A stretch of 64,000 bases of DNA from Flavobacterium glycines (GTDB lineage Bacteria; Bacteroidota; Bacteroidia; Flavobacteriales; Flavobacteriaceae). A program made the position numbers and the translations under genes. Location of the stretch: contig NZ_FNEO01000001.1 of NCBI RefSeq assembly GCF_900100165.1, positions 1,116,001-1,180,000 on the forward strand. Reading direction: 5' to 3'. The notes under the pieces are model-generated. The model was not told the DNA's origin and made no database searches. It saw only the letters and a program-made list of their open reading frames with translations. Below are positions 26,153 through 34,825 of the stretch, piece by piece (position 1 is the first letter of the stretch; the number at the start of each line of letters is the position of its first letter).

Positions 26153-26356
26153 TTATAGTTTGTCGTTCATTTTGTCTTCTATTTTTTTAGATAATCTAAA
26201 AATAATTAGAATTAAGATGGCGCAACAAGAAGCGGCAATTCCAATAAAAGCCACTGCATTATCTTCCTTAAAAAGATTACTGAAATCTAATTGAGTAATG
26301 TTGAAAATAACAAGTGCTGCGGCTAGAAACACTAAGATGTTAGTAAAGATTTTCAT
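26153..26356 (-). CDS. Small two-helix membrane protein
   Basis: 67 residues. Two hydrophobic helices (about 4-20 and 36-54) joined by a polar loop and ending in a charged tail (SKKIEDKMNDKL). No recognised family. It sits 4 bp upstream of the short FAD protein gene, in the same operon, so it may anchor or assist that protein. Confidence 0.6.
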   Translation of the reverse strand: MKIFTNILVFLAAALVIFNITQLDFSNLFKEDNAVAFIGIAASCCAILILIIFRLSKKIEDKMNDKL

Positions 26357-26724
26357 GATGTTTATTTTGGCTTGTAGTTTAAATAAATCTGTTTGTTAAG
26401 TTAAGATGTTCTTTTTTAGCAAATTCAGATTGTTTCTACATGCTAAATTATGGGGTAAAATTAAAAAAAAATAGTTTAGAGCAATACTGCTTTAACATTA
26501 GGAACTTATAATTTAACAGCTAAATGTTAAAAAGTGTTATTATCTGTCTGTTTGTGAGCGAGTTGCTTGTTTTTATCCTGCCGTTTTAGTTGTAAGGAAT
26601 AGTTTGTTTATTTGTTTTAAAAAGTCCTTTTTTAAGTTAAATCCGGGATAAATGAATTGAAGTTTAGTGTTGTGAGTTCGTGTTTGACTATCTTTGCACT
26701 TTATAAATTATACTAGAGCAACCC
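26357..26724. other. 368-bp intergenic region with an inverted repeat and a promoter
   Basis: No ORF worth reporting. It holds the inverted repeat TTTAACA-N6-TGTTAAA at 26512-26531 and a perfect -7 element TATCTTTG at 26689-26696, 28 bp before the DUF3109 start. The rest is AT-rich with no other structure seen. The TAACA copies here are not 11 bp apart, so it is not scored as a Pho box. Confidence 0.5.
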
Positions 26725-27303
26725 ATGTTTCAATTAGGAAAAACGATAGTTTCAGAAGATATTTTAGAGAAAGAATTTGTATGTAATTTATCAGCTTGTC
26801 ACGGAGCCTGCTGTGTTGATGGTGATGCGGGTGCGCCTTTAAATGAAGAGGAAACTAAAATTTTAGAGGAAATATTTCCTAAAGTAAAACCTTTTTTACG
26901 AAAAGAAGGAATTGAGGCTATTGAAGCTCAGGGCACCTGGGTAAAAGGGACTGACGGAGATCTTGAGACGCCATTAATTGATAATAAGGATTGTGCTTAT
27001 GTGATTTTTGATGGTAAAACCGCACTTTGCGGTATTGAGCAAGCCTATAATCAGGGGATTGTTGACTGGAAAAAACCGGTTTCCTGTCATTTGTATCCAA
27101 TTAGAGTAAAAGATTTTACCGAGTTTGCAGCTGTTAATTATGATAAATGGGATATCTGTGATGATGCCTGTTCTTTAGGTAAAGAATTAGAAGTTCCGGT
27201 GTATAAATTTGTCAAAGAGGCTTTGATTAGAAGGTTCGGCGAAGACTGGTATTTAGAGCTCGAAATAGTAGCTCGTGAATGGGCAAAAGTCAAGTCAAAA
27301 TAA
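26725..27303 (+). CDS. DUF3109 family cysteine-rich protein
   Basis: 192 residues. Eight or more cysteines spread in the pattern CNLSACHGACCVDGDAG (near 23-39), then NKDCAY, TALCG, SCHLYP and DICDDACSLG. This matches the DUF3109 family, widespread in Bacteroidetes, predicted to bind metal or an Fe-S cluster, without a proven function. Cytosolic, no signal peptide. Monocistronic with its own -7 element at 26689. Confidence 0.85.
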   Translation: MFQLGKTIVSEDILEKEFVCNLSACHGACCVDGDAGAPLNEEETKILEEIFPKVKPFLRKEGIEAIEAQGTWVKGTDGDLETPLIDNKDCAYVIFDGKTALCGIEQAYNQGIVDWKKPVSCHLYPIRVKDFTEFAAVNYDKWDICDDACSLGKELEVPVYKFVKEALIRRFGEDWYLELEIVAREWAKVKSK

Positions 27304-27555
27304 ACTGTTTTTTTCTTGTTTCGTATTGTTTAAATCCTATATTTTACGGCACTTTTCGATGTTTTTGTGTTTTTAATTTGTTGATTTTAAGACTGTTGGT
27401 TGATTTGTAAAAAGAAGACTAGTTTTTGGTTTTTGTTAAAAACTAGAGGTTATTGTGAATAAGTTTGACTTTTAATTACCGCAATATTTCACAATCTTTG
27501 TAAAGCTTCAAAAAGCAAAAAACTATCCTTAAATCTCATTAAAAATAGAATTACA

Positions 27556-28545
27556 ATGTCGCAAATTGAACCAATTTTACAAGAGAATAAAAATCGTTTC
27601 GTAATATTTCCAATTAAACATCACGATATCTGGGAGTGGTATAAAAAAATGGAAGCTAGTTTTTGGACTGCTGAAGAGATTGATTTGTCTCAGGATTTAC
27701 ACGATTGGAACAATAAGCTAAATTCAGATGAGAAATATTTTATCAAACATATTTTAGCTTTCTTCGCTGCTTCTGACGGAATTGTAAATGAAAATTTAGC
27801 TGAGAATTTTGTAAATGAAGTACAATATGCTGAGGCAAAATTTTTCTATGGTTTCCAGATCATGATGGAAAATATTCATAGTGAAACGTATTCCCTTTTG
27901 ATTGATACTTATGTAAAAGACGAAAAAGAAAAAGATGAGTTGTTTAATGCACTTGAAGTTTTTCCAGCTATTAGAAAAAAAGCGGATTGGGCTTTAAAAT
28001 GGATTGAATCTGATTCTTTTGCTGAAAGATTAATTGCTTTTGCAGCTGTAGAAGGAATCTTCTTCTCAGGTGCTTTCTGTTCTATTTATTGGTTGAAAAA
28101 ACGTGGTTTAATGCCGGGATTAACGTTTTCTAATGAATTGATTTCCCGCGATGAAGGTGTTCACTGTGATTTTGCTGTGCATTTACACAACCACCACTTG
28201 ATAAATAAAGTTTCTAAGGAAAGAATTAAAGAAATTATCGTAAATGCTTTAGATATTGAAAGAGAGTTTATCACTGAATCTCTTCCGGTTAGTTTGATTG
28301 GTATGAACGCTGGTTTGATGACGCAATATTTAGAGTTTGTTACTGATAGATTGTTAGTGGAATTAGGATGTGAAAGAGTATACAATACTGCTAATCCATT
28401 CGATTTTATGGATATGATTTCGCTTCAGGGAAAAACAAATTTCTTTGAGAAAAAAGTATCCGAATATCAAAAAGCGGGAGTTTTAAACAGTGGAAAAGCT
28501 AATGATTCTGATGCTCAGGAAATTTCATTCGACGCTGATTTTTAA
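27556..28545 (+). CDS. nrdB: Ribonucleotide reductase small subunit, class Ia
   Basis: 329 residues. Di-iron/tyrosyl radical subunit: glutamate/histidine ligands in [11 protein letters not shown] (the Y is the candidate radical residue), a second ligand set in [15 protein letters not shown] and the C-terminal tail ending ISFDADF that docks into the large subunit. It supplies the radical for making deoxynucleotides. nrdA follows after 151 bp and the two are probably one unit. The promoter has AATCTTTG at 27493-27500 (one mismatch to the -7 consensus). Confidence 0.95.
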   Translation: MSQIEPILQENKNRFVIFPIKHHDIWEWYKKMEASFWTAEEIDLSQDLHDWNNKLNSDEKYFIKHILAFFAASDGIVNENLAENFVNEVQYAEAKFFYGFQIMMENIHSETYSLLIDTYVKDEKEKDELFNALEVFPAIRKKADWALKWIESDSFAERLIAFAAVEGIFFSGAFCSIYWLKKRGLMPGLTFSNELISRDEGVHCDFAVHLHNHHLINKVSKERIKEIIVNALDIEREFITESLPVSLIGMNAGLMTQYLEFVTDRLLVELGCERVYNTANPFDFMDMISLQGKTNFFEKKVSEYQKAGVLNSGKANDSDAQEISFDADF

Positions 28546-28696
28546 TATTTAGCGACTAAATTTTAAGAAAAAAAGACTCGTTTTTCGGGTAAAAAATAAT
28601 TAAAGCCTTGTGCTTTAATGCCTGCCGGGCACAAAACAAGATTACAAATAACCAAAAACAGCGAAGGGATTCCCTGTTTTACAAAACCCAAAACTT

Positions 28697-31087
28697 ATGT
28701 ACGTAGTAAAAAGAGACGGCCACAAAGAGCCAGTAATGTTCGACAAAATCACAGAAAGAATTAAAAAACTTTGCTATGGTTTAAATGATTTAGTGGATGC
28801 CGTAAAAGTGGCAATGCGCGTGATTGAAGGATTATATGATGGTGTTTCTACGTCAGAGTTAGATAATTTAGCGGCTGAGACTGCAGCATCGATGACTATT
28901 GCGCATCCTGATTATGCTCAGTTGGCAGCGAGAATTGCAATTTCAAACTTGCATTCGAATACAAAAAAATCATTTTCGGAGACTATGACCGAAATGTATC
29001 ATTATGTGAATCCAAGAAATGGTCAGGCGGCTCCGTTAATTTCGGATGAAGTATTTAAAGTAATCCAGGAAAATGCGGCTTTCTTAGATTCTCATATTAT
29101 TTACACAAGAGATTTTAATTACGATTATTTTGGTTTCAAAACTTTAGAGCGTTCTTATTTATTGAAAATAAACGGGAAAATTGTTGAGAGACCACAACAT
29201 ATGTTAATGCGTGTGGCTGTTGGAATTCACTTAGATGACTTACAGGCTGTTTTAGAAACTTACGATTTGATGTCTAAAAAGTTTTTTACGCATGCAACAC
29301 CAACATTATTCAACGCTGGTACACCAAAACCTCAAATGTCTTCTTGCTTCCTTTTGGCAATGCAGGATGACAGTATTGACGGAATTTACGATACTTTGAA
29401 GCAAACGGCTAAAATCTCGCAATCAGCGGGAGGAATTGGACTTTCTATTCATAACGTTCGTGCTACAGGTTCTTACATTCGTGGAACTAACGGAACGTCT
29501 AACGGAATTGTTCCGATGTTGAGAGTATTCAACGATACGGCTCGTTATGTAGACCAAGGTGGTGGAAAACGTAAAGGTAGTTTTGCGATTTATATCGAAA
29601 CCTGGCATGCCGATATCTTCGAATTCTTAGACTTGAAAAAGAATACCGGAAAAGAAGAAATGCGTGCGAGAGATTTATTCTTCGCGATGTGGACTTCTGA
29701 TTTGTTCATGAAACGTGTACAGGAAGACGGACAATGGACTTTAATGTGTCCTAACGAATGTCCTGGATTGTATGATGTTTATGGAGACGAATTTGAAGCT
29801 TTATATACCGATTATGAAGCCAAAGGAAAAGGTAGAAAAACGATCAGAGCACGTGAATTGTGGGAGAAAATCCTGGAATCTCAAATTGAGACAGGAACGC
29901 CATACATGTTATACAAAGATTCTGTTAACCGTAAATCAAACCAAAAGAATTTAGGAGTTATTCGTTCTTCTAACTTGTGTACTGAAATTATGGAGTACAC
30001 TTCTAAGGACGAAATTGCGGTTTGTAACCTGGCTTCGCTTTCATTGCCAATGTTTGTTGAAAACGGTGAATTTAACCATGAAGCTTTATTTAATGTAACG
30101 AAACGTGTTACCAGAAACTTAAATAAGGTTATTGACAGAAACTACTATCCGGTTCCGGAAGCAGAGAATTCGAATCTTCGTCATAGACCGGTTGGTTTAG
30201 GGGTGCAAGGTTTGGCCGATGCTTTCATTATGTTGCGTATGCCGTTTACCAGTGATGCTGCTAAAAAACTGAATCAGGAAATTTTCGAAACTCTATACTT
30301 TGCAGCTGTTACCGCTTCTATGGAAATGGCTAAAGAAGAAGGACCATATTCAACTTATGAAGGTTCTCCAATATCTAAAGGAGAATTCCAACACAATATG
30401 TGGGGCTTGAATGATGAGGATTTATCAGGCCGTTGGGATTGGGCTTCATTAAGAAAAGAAGTGATGGAACACGGTGTGCGTAACTCTTTATTGGTTGCTC
30501 CAATGCCTACTGCTTCTACGTCTCAAATTTTAGGTAATAACGAAGCTTTTGAACCATATACTTCTAATATTTATACCCGTCGTGTATTATCAGGAGAATT
30601 TATTGTAGTAAACAAACATTTATTGCATGATTTAGTAGAGCGCGGATTGTGGAATGAAAGTTTGAAACAGGAAATTATGCGTCACAACGGATCAGTTCAA
30701 AATATTGATGTGATTCCACAAGACTTGAAAGAGTTGTACAAAACTGTTTGGGAAATGTCAATGAAAGACATTATTGATATGTCTCGTCAGAGAGGTTATT
30801 TTATTGATCAATCACAATCATTGAACTTGTTTATGCAGGATGCTAATTACGCTAAATTAACATCAATGCACTTCTATGCGTGGCAATCTGGATTGAAAAC
30901 AGGAATGTATTATTTAAGAACTAAATCGGCTGTGGATGCAATTAAATTTACTTTAAATAACGATAAAAAAGAACAGCCAGTTGCTGAAGAAATAAAAACA
31001 GAGGCGATTGATATTGAAGATTATAAAAAGATGATTTTGCAGGCACAAGCTGGTGGTCCTGAGGATTGCGAAATGTGTGGAGCCTAA
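28697..31087 (+). CDS. nrdA: Ribonucleotide reductase large subunit, class Ia
   Basis: 796 residues. An ATP-cone at about 1-90 ([20 protein letters not shown]) gives allosteric activity control; the catalytic site is seen in [11 protein letters not shown] and VCNLASLSL with the partner cysteine in MSSCFLLAM; the mobile C-terminal pair CEMC (792-795) accepts electrons from thioredoxin or glutaredoxin. It reduces ribonucleoside diphosphates to deoxy forms. The 151-bp gap to nrdB has no terminator-like hairpin. Confidence 0.96.
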   Translation: MYVVKRDGHKEPVMFDKITERIKKLCYGLNDLVDAVKVAMRVIEGLYDGVSTSELDNLAAETAASMTIAHPDYAQLAARIAISNLHSNTKKSFSETMTEMYHYVNPRNGQAAPLISDEVFKVIQENAAFLDSHIIYTRDFNYDYFGFKTLERSYLLKINGKIVERPQHMLMRVAVGIHLDDLQAVLETYDLMSKKFFTHATPTLFNAGTPKPQMSSCFLLAMQDDSIDGIYDTLKQTAKISQSAGGIGLSIHNVRATGSYIRGTNGTSNGIVPMLRVFNDTARYVDQGGGKRKGSFAIYIETWHADIFEFLDLKKNTGKEEMRARDLFFAMWTSDLFMKRVQEDGQWTLMCPNECPGLYDVYGDEFEALYTDYEAKGKGRKTIRARELWEKILESQIETGTPYMLYKDSVNRKSNQKNLGVIRSSNLCTEIMEYTSKDEIAVCNLASLSLPMFVENGEFNHEALFNVTKRVTRNLNKVIDRNYYPVPEAENSNLRHRPVGLGVQGLADAFIMLRMPFTSDAAKKLNQEIFETLYFAAVTASMEMAKEEGPYSTYEGSPISKGEFQHNMWGLNDEDLSGRWDWASLRKEVMEHGVRNSLLVAPMPTASTSQILGNNEAFEPYTSNIYTRRVLSGEFIVVNKHLLHDLVERGLWNESLKQEIMRHNGSVQNIDVIPQDLKELYKTVWEMSMKDIIDMSRQRGYFIDQSQSLNLFMQDANYAKLTSMHFYAWQSGLKTGMYYLRTKSAVDAIKFTLNNDKKEQPVAEEIKTEAIDIEDYKKMILQAQAGGPEDCEMCGA

Positions 31088-31117
31088 TTTTTGATTATTA
31101 ATTCAAAATAAGTTTAG

Positions 31118-31150
31118 AAAACAGTCATCATTTGATGGCTGTTTTTTTTT
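31118..31150 (+). terminator. Terminator of nrdBA
   Basis: AAAACAGTCATCA pairs with TGATGGCTGTTTT (one G-T pair), followed by a T-run. Confidence 0.85.
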
Positions 31151-31247
31151 TATGCTGTAATTGTAAAAGTGGAATTATTATTCGAAAAATTGCTAATAAA
31201 TCATTACATTTGAGAGAGTTAAGTTTTGTTTCTCACTCCTAAAATCT

Positions 31248-31751
31248 ATGGTTATGAAAAATGCAGAATTTTCAATATCCGACGATTTACTCGCTACCCG
31301 ATTTCAGCGTTTTTTAAATCTAAGTATCGACCTGATGTTTATTTACATCCTTGTGTTAAGTTTAGGGACAACAATTATTTTGGTTGCTTTGTCTGCCAAT
31401 AATTTTGAACTTTCTAATTGGATAGAAAATCTCAATAAAGTTGAAATAGGTTTTTATTCAGCGATTGTTGCTTTTTTGTATTATTATTTTACCGAAGTGT
31501 ATTTTTCACGAACTATCGCTAAGTTGATAACACATACAATTGTTGTTACTGCTGATGGTACTAAACCATCTAAGAAGCGTTTTTTTGTCAGAAGCTGTTG
31601 CCGATTTATCCCTTTTGAAGCTTTTAGCTTTTTTAGTGAAGTTCCAAGAGGCTGGCATGATTCTTTTTCAGAAACTTATGTGGTTAAAAAACGTAAGCTG
31701 GCTAAAAAGCGTAAAGATTTTGAGCCTTTTGTTGATGTGATTAAGACTTAG
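31248..31751 (+). CDS. RDD family membrane protein
   Basis: 167 residues. Starts ATARFQRFLNLSIDLMFIYI-type: the RFxxxxxDLM pattern (LATRFQRFLNLSIDLMF, about 15-31) is that of RDD domains, followed by three hydrophobic helices (about 27-48, 65-85 and a weaker one). Role unknown; some RDD proteins take part in Na+/H+ exchange in halophiles, but most are uncharacterised. Start could be the ATG at 31248 or the one at 31254. It is convergent with the ABC exporter gene, 2 bp between the stops, with no room for a terminator. Confidence 0.75.
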   Translation: MVMKNAEFSISDDLLATRFQRFLNLSIDLMFIYILVLSLGTTIILVALSANNFELSNWIENLNKVEIGFYSAIVAFLYYYFTEVYFSRTIAKLITHTIVVTADGTKPSKKRFFVRSCCRFIPFEAFSFFSEVPRGWHDSFSETYVVKKRKLAKKRKDFEPFVDVIKT

Positions 31752-31753
31752 AG

Positions 31754-33532
31754 TTATTCTTTTCTCTCACCAATTTGTTGTCTCCACATAGCATAATAGA
31801 GCCCTTTTTCGTCTAATAAATCCTGATGTTTACCTTGCTCGATAATTTCTCCCTGTTCCAAAACAAATATTTTATCGGCATGCATAATCGTGGATAAACG
31901 ATGCGCAATCAATACGGTGATTTGGTCTTGTTTTGACGATATACTGCGAATGGTTTTGGTGATTTCTTCTTCGGTAATCGAATCCAATGCTGAGGTCGCT
32001 TCGTCAAAAAGCAATAAGTGGGGTTTTCTCAGCAAAGCTCTGGCAATAGAAAGGCGTTGTTTTTCTCCTCCCGATACTTTAACACCTCCTTCTCCAATAG
32101 TGGTGTTGATTCCTTTTTCGGCACGTTTGAGTAAATTTTGACAGGCCGATTTTTGTAAAACATCATGTATTTCTTCATCGGTGGCATCGGGTTTTACAAA
32201 AAGCAAATTGTCTTTTATTGTTCCCGAAAATAATTGAGCGTCCTGAGTTACAAAACCTAATTGCTGTCTTAATTCGTTAAGGTCAATTTCTTGGGCATTT
32301 TTCTCGTTATAAAAAATAGTGCCTTCGGCAGGATTGTATAAGCCTACCAGCATTTTTACCAAAGTCGTTTTTCCACTTCCTGACGGACCTACGAAAGCGA
32401 TGGTTTCTCCAACTTTCGCTTCAAATGAAATGTTTTTTACTGCGTAGTTTTTAGCTGTTAGATGTTTAAAAGAAACATTTTGGAAACTTAAATGATTAAT
32501 CGGTCCGATAGTTTTAGGGTTTTTCGGTGTTTTTTCAATTTTAGCATTCATTAAATCGGCAAAATTATCCATAGATGCTTTTGTTTCGTTGTAAGTTGCA
32601 ATTACATTACCCAATTCCTGTAACGGATTAAACAAAAAGAACGAAAAGAACATCAGTGTAATTAAATCTCCGGGTTTTATAATATCGTGAAAAATAAACA
32701 GGTAAAGTGCAAAAACCAAAGAGGTTCTCATAAAATGAACGGTTGTGCCTTGTATAAAACTCAACGAACGGATAAAACGTACTTTTTTAAGTTCTAATCC
32801 AAGGATTTTGACTGTTGTAGCATTCAATCGGTTGACTTCCTGTTGGGTTAATCCCAAACTTTTTACCAATTCTATATTTCGTAAAGATTCGGTTGTAGCT
32901 CCAGCCAAAGCGGTGGTTTCACCTAAAATTTCTCTGGATATTTTTTTGATTTTCTTTCCTAAAAAAGAACTTACAAAAGCTATTACAGGTACGGTTATCA
33001 GGAATATTGGACCTAAAAGCCAATGGATGCTCACGGCATAGACTACCACAAAAACAATCCCTACAATCGATTGAAAAATTAAGGAGATGGATAAGGTTAT
33101 GAATTTTTCGCAGTCTATTTTTACTTTTTGTAGTTTTCCCAGAGTTTCTCCACTGCGCTGGTCTTCAAAATCCTGAAAAGGTAATTGCAGTGCTTTTTGG
33201 ATTCCGTCGGTGTACATTTGGGCACCTGTACGCTGAATGATAATATTGGTAAAATAATCCTGAAAGTTTTTGGCAATTCTGGAAGCCATTGCAGCTCCTA
33301 ATGATAATAATAACCAGCCTGAAACAGCTTTGATAAAACTACCCTGATTATGACTAAAGTTAGCAACTCCAACACCGCATTCGTTTAACAGTTTACCAAT
33401 GATTATTGAATCGTATAATGAAAAACACTGATTTACGGTGGCTAAGAATAAGGCAATGTATAAAAGTGTTTTGTGTGTTTTGATATAGTTATATAAGATT
33501 TTCATTTGGATTCGTTTAAGTGGAAAATTCAA
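31754..33532 (-). CDS. ABC exporter, fused membrane and ATPase domains
   Basis: 592 residues. Six-helix ABC membrane domain at about 20-310 and an ATPase domain with Walker A GPSGSGKTT, signature VSGGEKQRLS and Walker B LLLFDEATSALD followed by the H-loop IAHRLST. It would work as a homodimer exporting a lipid, peptide or drug. Its promoter faces an ArsR gene and the ArsR palindrome lies in its -33 region, so ArsR probably represses it. A second start, ATG at 33505 (KILYNYIKT), is nine residues in and is also plausible; both lie downstream of the -7 element. Confidence 0.88.
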   Translation of the reverse strand: MNFPLKRIQMKILYNYIKTHKTLLYIALFLATVNQCFSLYDSIIIGKLLNECGVGVANFSHNQGSFIKAVSGWLLLSLGAAMASRIAKNFQDYFTNIIIQRTGAQMYTDGIQKALQLPFQDFEDQRSGETLGKLQKVKIDCEKFITLSISLIFQSIVGIVFVVVYAVSIHWLLGPIFLITVPVIAFVSSFLGKKIKKISREILGETTALAGATTESLRNIELVKSLGLTQQEVNRLNATTVKILGLELKKVRFIRSLSFIQGTTVHFMRTSLVFALYLFIFHDIIKPGDLITLMFFSFFLFNPLQELGNVIATYNETKASMDNFADLMNAKIEKTPKNPKTIGPINHLSFQNVSFKHLTAKNYAVKNISFEAKVGETIAFVGPSGSGKTTLVKMLVGLYNPAEGTIFYNEKNAQEIDLNELRQQLGFVTQDAQLFSGTIKDNLLFVKPDATDEEIHDVLQKSACQNLLKRAEKGINTTIGEGGVKVSGGEKQRLSIARALLRKPHLLLFDEATSALDSITEEEITKTIRSISSKQDQITVLIAHRLSTIMHADKIFVLEQGEIIEQGKHQDLLDEKGLYYAMWRQQIGERKE

Positions 33533-33564
33533 ATAGTAATAGCTGGCTGAATTTAAGTTTAGTG

Positions 33565-33572
33565 CAAATTTA
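33565..33572 (-). promoter_or_regulatory. -7 element of the ABC exporter gene
   Basis: CAAATTTA reads TAAATTTG on the minus strand. The 16-bp ArsR palindrome begins 10 bp upstream, in the -33 region of this promoter. Confidence 0.6.
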
Positions 33573-33581
33573 AAATTAAAT

Positions 33582-33597
33582 ATCGAAATATTTCGAT
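33582..33597. promoter_or_regulatory. ArsR-type operator, copy 1
   Basis: ATCGAAATATTTCGAT is a perfect 16-bp palindrome between the divergent exporter and ArsR genes. It lies in the -33 region of both promoters (exporter -7 at 33572-33565, ArsR -7 at 33615-33622), the position expected of a repressor site. Confidence 0.7.
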
Positions 33598-33614
33598 GTG
33601 TTAAAAATATATTT

Positions 33615-33622
33615 TATCTTTG
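33615..33622 (+). promoter_or_regulatory. -7 element of the ArsR gene
   Basis: TATCTTTG, perfect match, ends 4 bp before the ATG at 33627, so the transcript probably starts at or next to the start codon. Confidence 0.6.
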
Positions 33623-33626
33623 CCTC

Positions 33627-33914
33627 ATGATTACCGAATTGAACATAAAACAAGTTGAAAAAATCTCTAAAGCTTTGGGAGATCCTTATCGTTTAAAGAT
33701 AATGAAAATCATTAGCCAAAGCGATAGTTGTGTACAATGTTGTGATGTTTCGGCCGAATTTAATTTAGCGCAATCTACAATGTCGCATCATTTAAAACAG
33801 CTGATTGAAGCTGATTTGCTGATTGCTGATAAAGAAGGACGTAATTTGAAATTTGTTGTTAACAAAGAGGTTTGTGCGGCTTATGCTAAATACATTAGCG
33901 ATTTTGGGCTTTAG
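33627..33914 (+). CDS. ArsR family transcriptional repressor
   Basis: 95 residues, usual ArsR size. Winged helix: KISKALGDPYRLKIMKII, then helix-turn-helix SAEFNLAQSTMSHHLKQLIEADLL (recognition helix SHHL) and the wing ADKEGRNLKFVV. Cysteines in SCVQCCD (33-39) could bind a thiophilic metal or sense redox state, though ArsR proteins of this type may sense other signals. It lies between the ABC exporter (divergent) and an SDR (downstream, 73 bp), and matching palindromes precede both. It likely represses exporter, SDR and itself. The ligand is not known. Confidence 0.88.
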   Translation: MITELNIKQVEKISKALGDPYRLKIMKIISQSDSCVQCCDVSAEFNLAQSTMSHHLKQLIEADLLIADKEGRNLKFVVNKEVCAAYAKYISDFGL

Positions 33915-33935
33915 GCCTTTTTTTTGATTAAAAAC

Positions 33936-33951
33936 ATCGAAATATTTAGAT
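33936..33951. promoter_or_regulatory. ArsR-type operator, copy 2
   Basis: ATCGAAATATTTAGAT differs from copy 1 at one position (the palindrome is broken only there). It lies 37 bp before the SDR start. Confidence 0.6.
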
Positions 33952-33987
33952 ATTCAAATACTTAAAACAATTAAAATATTATCAAAA

Positions 33988-34737
33988 ATGAAAAAATTAG
34001 AAAATAAAGTAGCTGTTGTAACAGGAGGAAACAGCGGAATCGGATTGGCAACAGCAAAATTATTTGCAGAACAGGGCGCAAAAGTCGCTATTACAGGACG
34101 TAATAAGGCTACTATTGATAATGCCGTTTTCGAAATAGGAAATGCAGCCATAGGAGTGGTAAGTGATGTTTCGGATATTAAAAACATCGATAAAACCTAT
34201 CGAACGGTGAAAGACACTTTCGGGAAAATTGATGTGTTAGTGGTGAATGCCGGGGTTTACATTTCAGCTCCATTAGCCGATTATACCGAAGAGATGTTTG
34301 ACCAAACCAGCGACATTAATTTTAAAGGTGTTTTCTTTAGTATCCAAAAAGCATTGCCTTATTTGAATGATGGAAGTTCTATTATTATTACAGCATCAAC
34401 AGTAGCTTACAAAGGATTTGCTGGCGCAGCGGCTTATTCAGCTACTAAAGCGGCAGTTCGTTCGCTGGCGAGAACTTTATCTGCTGAATTATTAGACAGA
34501 AAAATTCGTGTGAATGTACTTTCGCCTGGGCCAATTGATACGCCGATCTTTGGCAGAGATGGAGAACTAAAAGAAGAAGTTGATACTAAAAAAGAGTTTT
34601 TAGCTTCGATAGTTCCTGTAAAACGTTTAGGAAGTTCAGAAGAAATGGCCGAAGGATTTTTATACTTAGCTTCGGATGATTCTAAATTTATGGTAGGCGG
34701 CGAATTACTGCTTGATGGAGGAGTAGCAACGCTTTAA
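33988..34737 (+). CDS. Short-chain dehydrogenase/reductase
   Basis: 249 residues, complete SDR. TGGNSGIG (11-18) binds the cofactor, NAG in VVNAGVYI, catalytic S in ASTVAYKG and the YSATK motif (Y at about 151, K at 155). Closest in style to 3-oxoacyl-ACP reductase-like SDRs; true substrate unknown. Under a second ArsR-type palindrome and beside the repressor and exporter, it may modify a compound that the exporter removes. A different SDR is cut off at the left edge of the window. Confidence 0.85.
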   Translation: MKKLENKVAVVTGGNSGIGLATAKLFAEQGAKVAITGRNKATIDNAVFEIGNAAIGVVSDVSDIKNIDKTYRTVKDTFGKIDVLVVNAGVYISAPLADYTEEMFDQTSDINFKGVFFSIQKALPYLNDGSSIIITASTVAYKGFAGAAAYSATKAAVRSLARTLSAELLDRKIRVNVLSPGPIDTPIFGRDGELKEEVDTKKEFLASIVPVKRLGSSEEMAEGFLYLASDDSKFMVGGELLLDGGVATL

Positions 34738-34776
34738 AGAATATATTATTTAGTTTTTATTTGTTTTAAAAGGAAG

Positions 34777-34813
34777 AAGCCCTGATTGAATAAAATCAAT
34801 TAGGGCTTTTTTG
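34777..34813. terminator. Bidirectional terminator between SDR and metE
   Basis: AAGCCCTGATTGA pairs with TCAATTAGGGCTT (one G-T pair), T-rich on both sides. Confidence 0.85.
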
Positions 34814-34825
34814 TAAAAAAAACTA

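Noticed and set aside
26493..26531. Possible further Pho box in the 26.4 kb gap
   Set aside because: TAACA occurs at 26493 and 26514, 21 bp apart, and they are not set at the fixed distance from the -7 element at 26689; the region instead has an inverted repeat.
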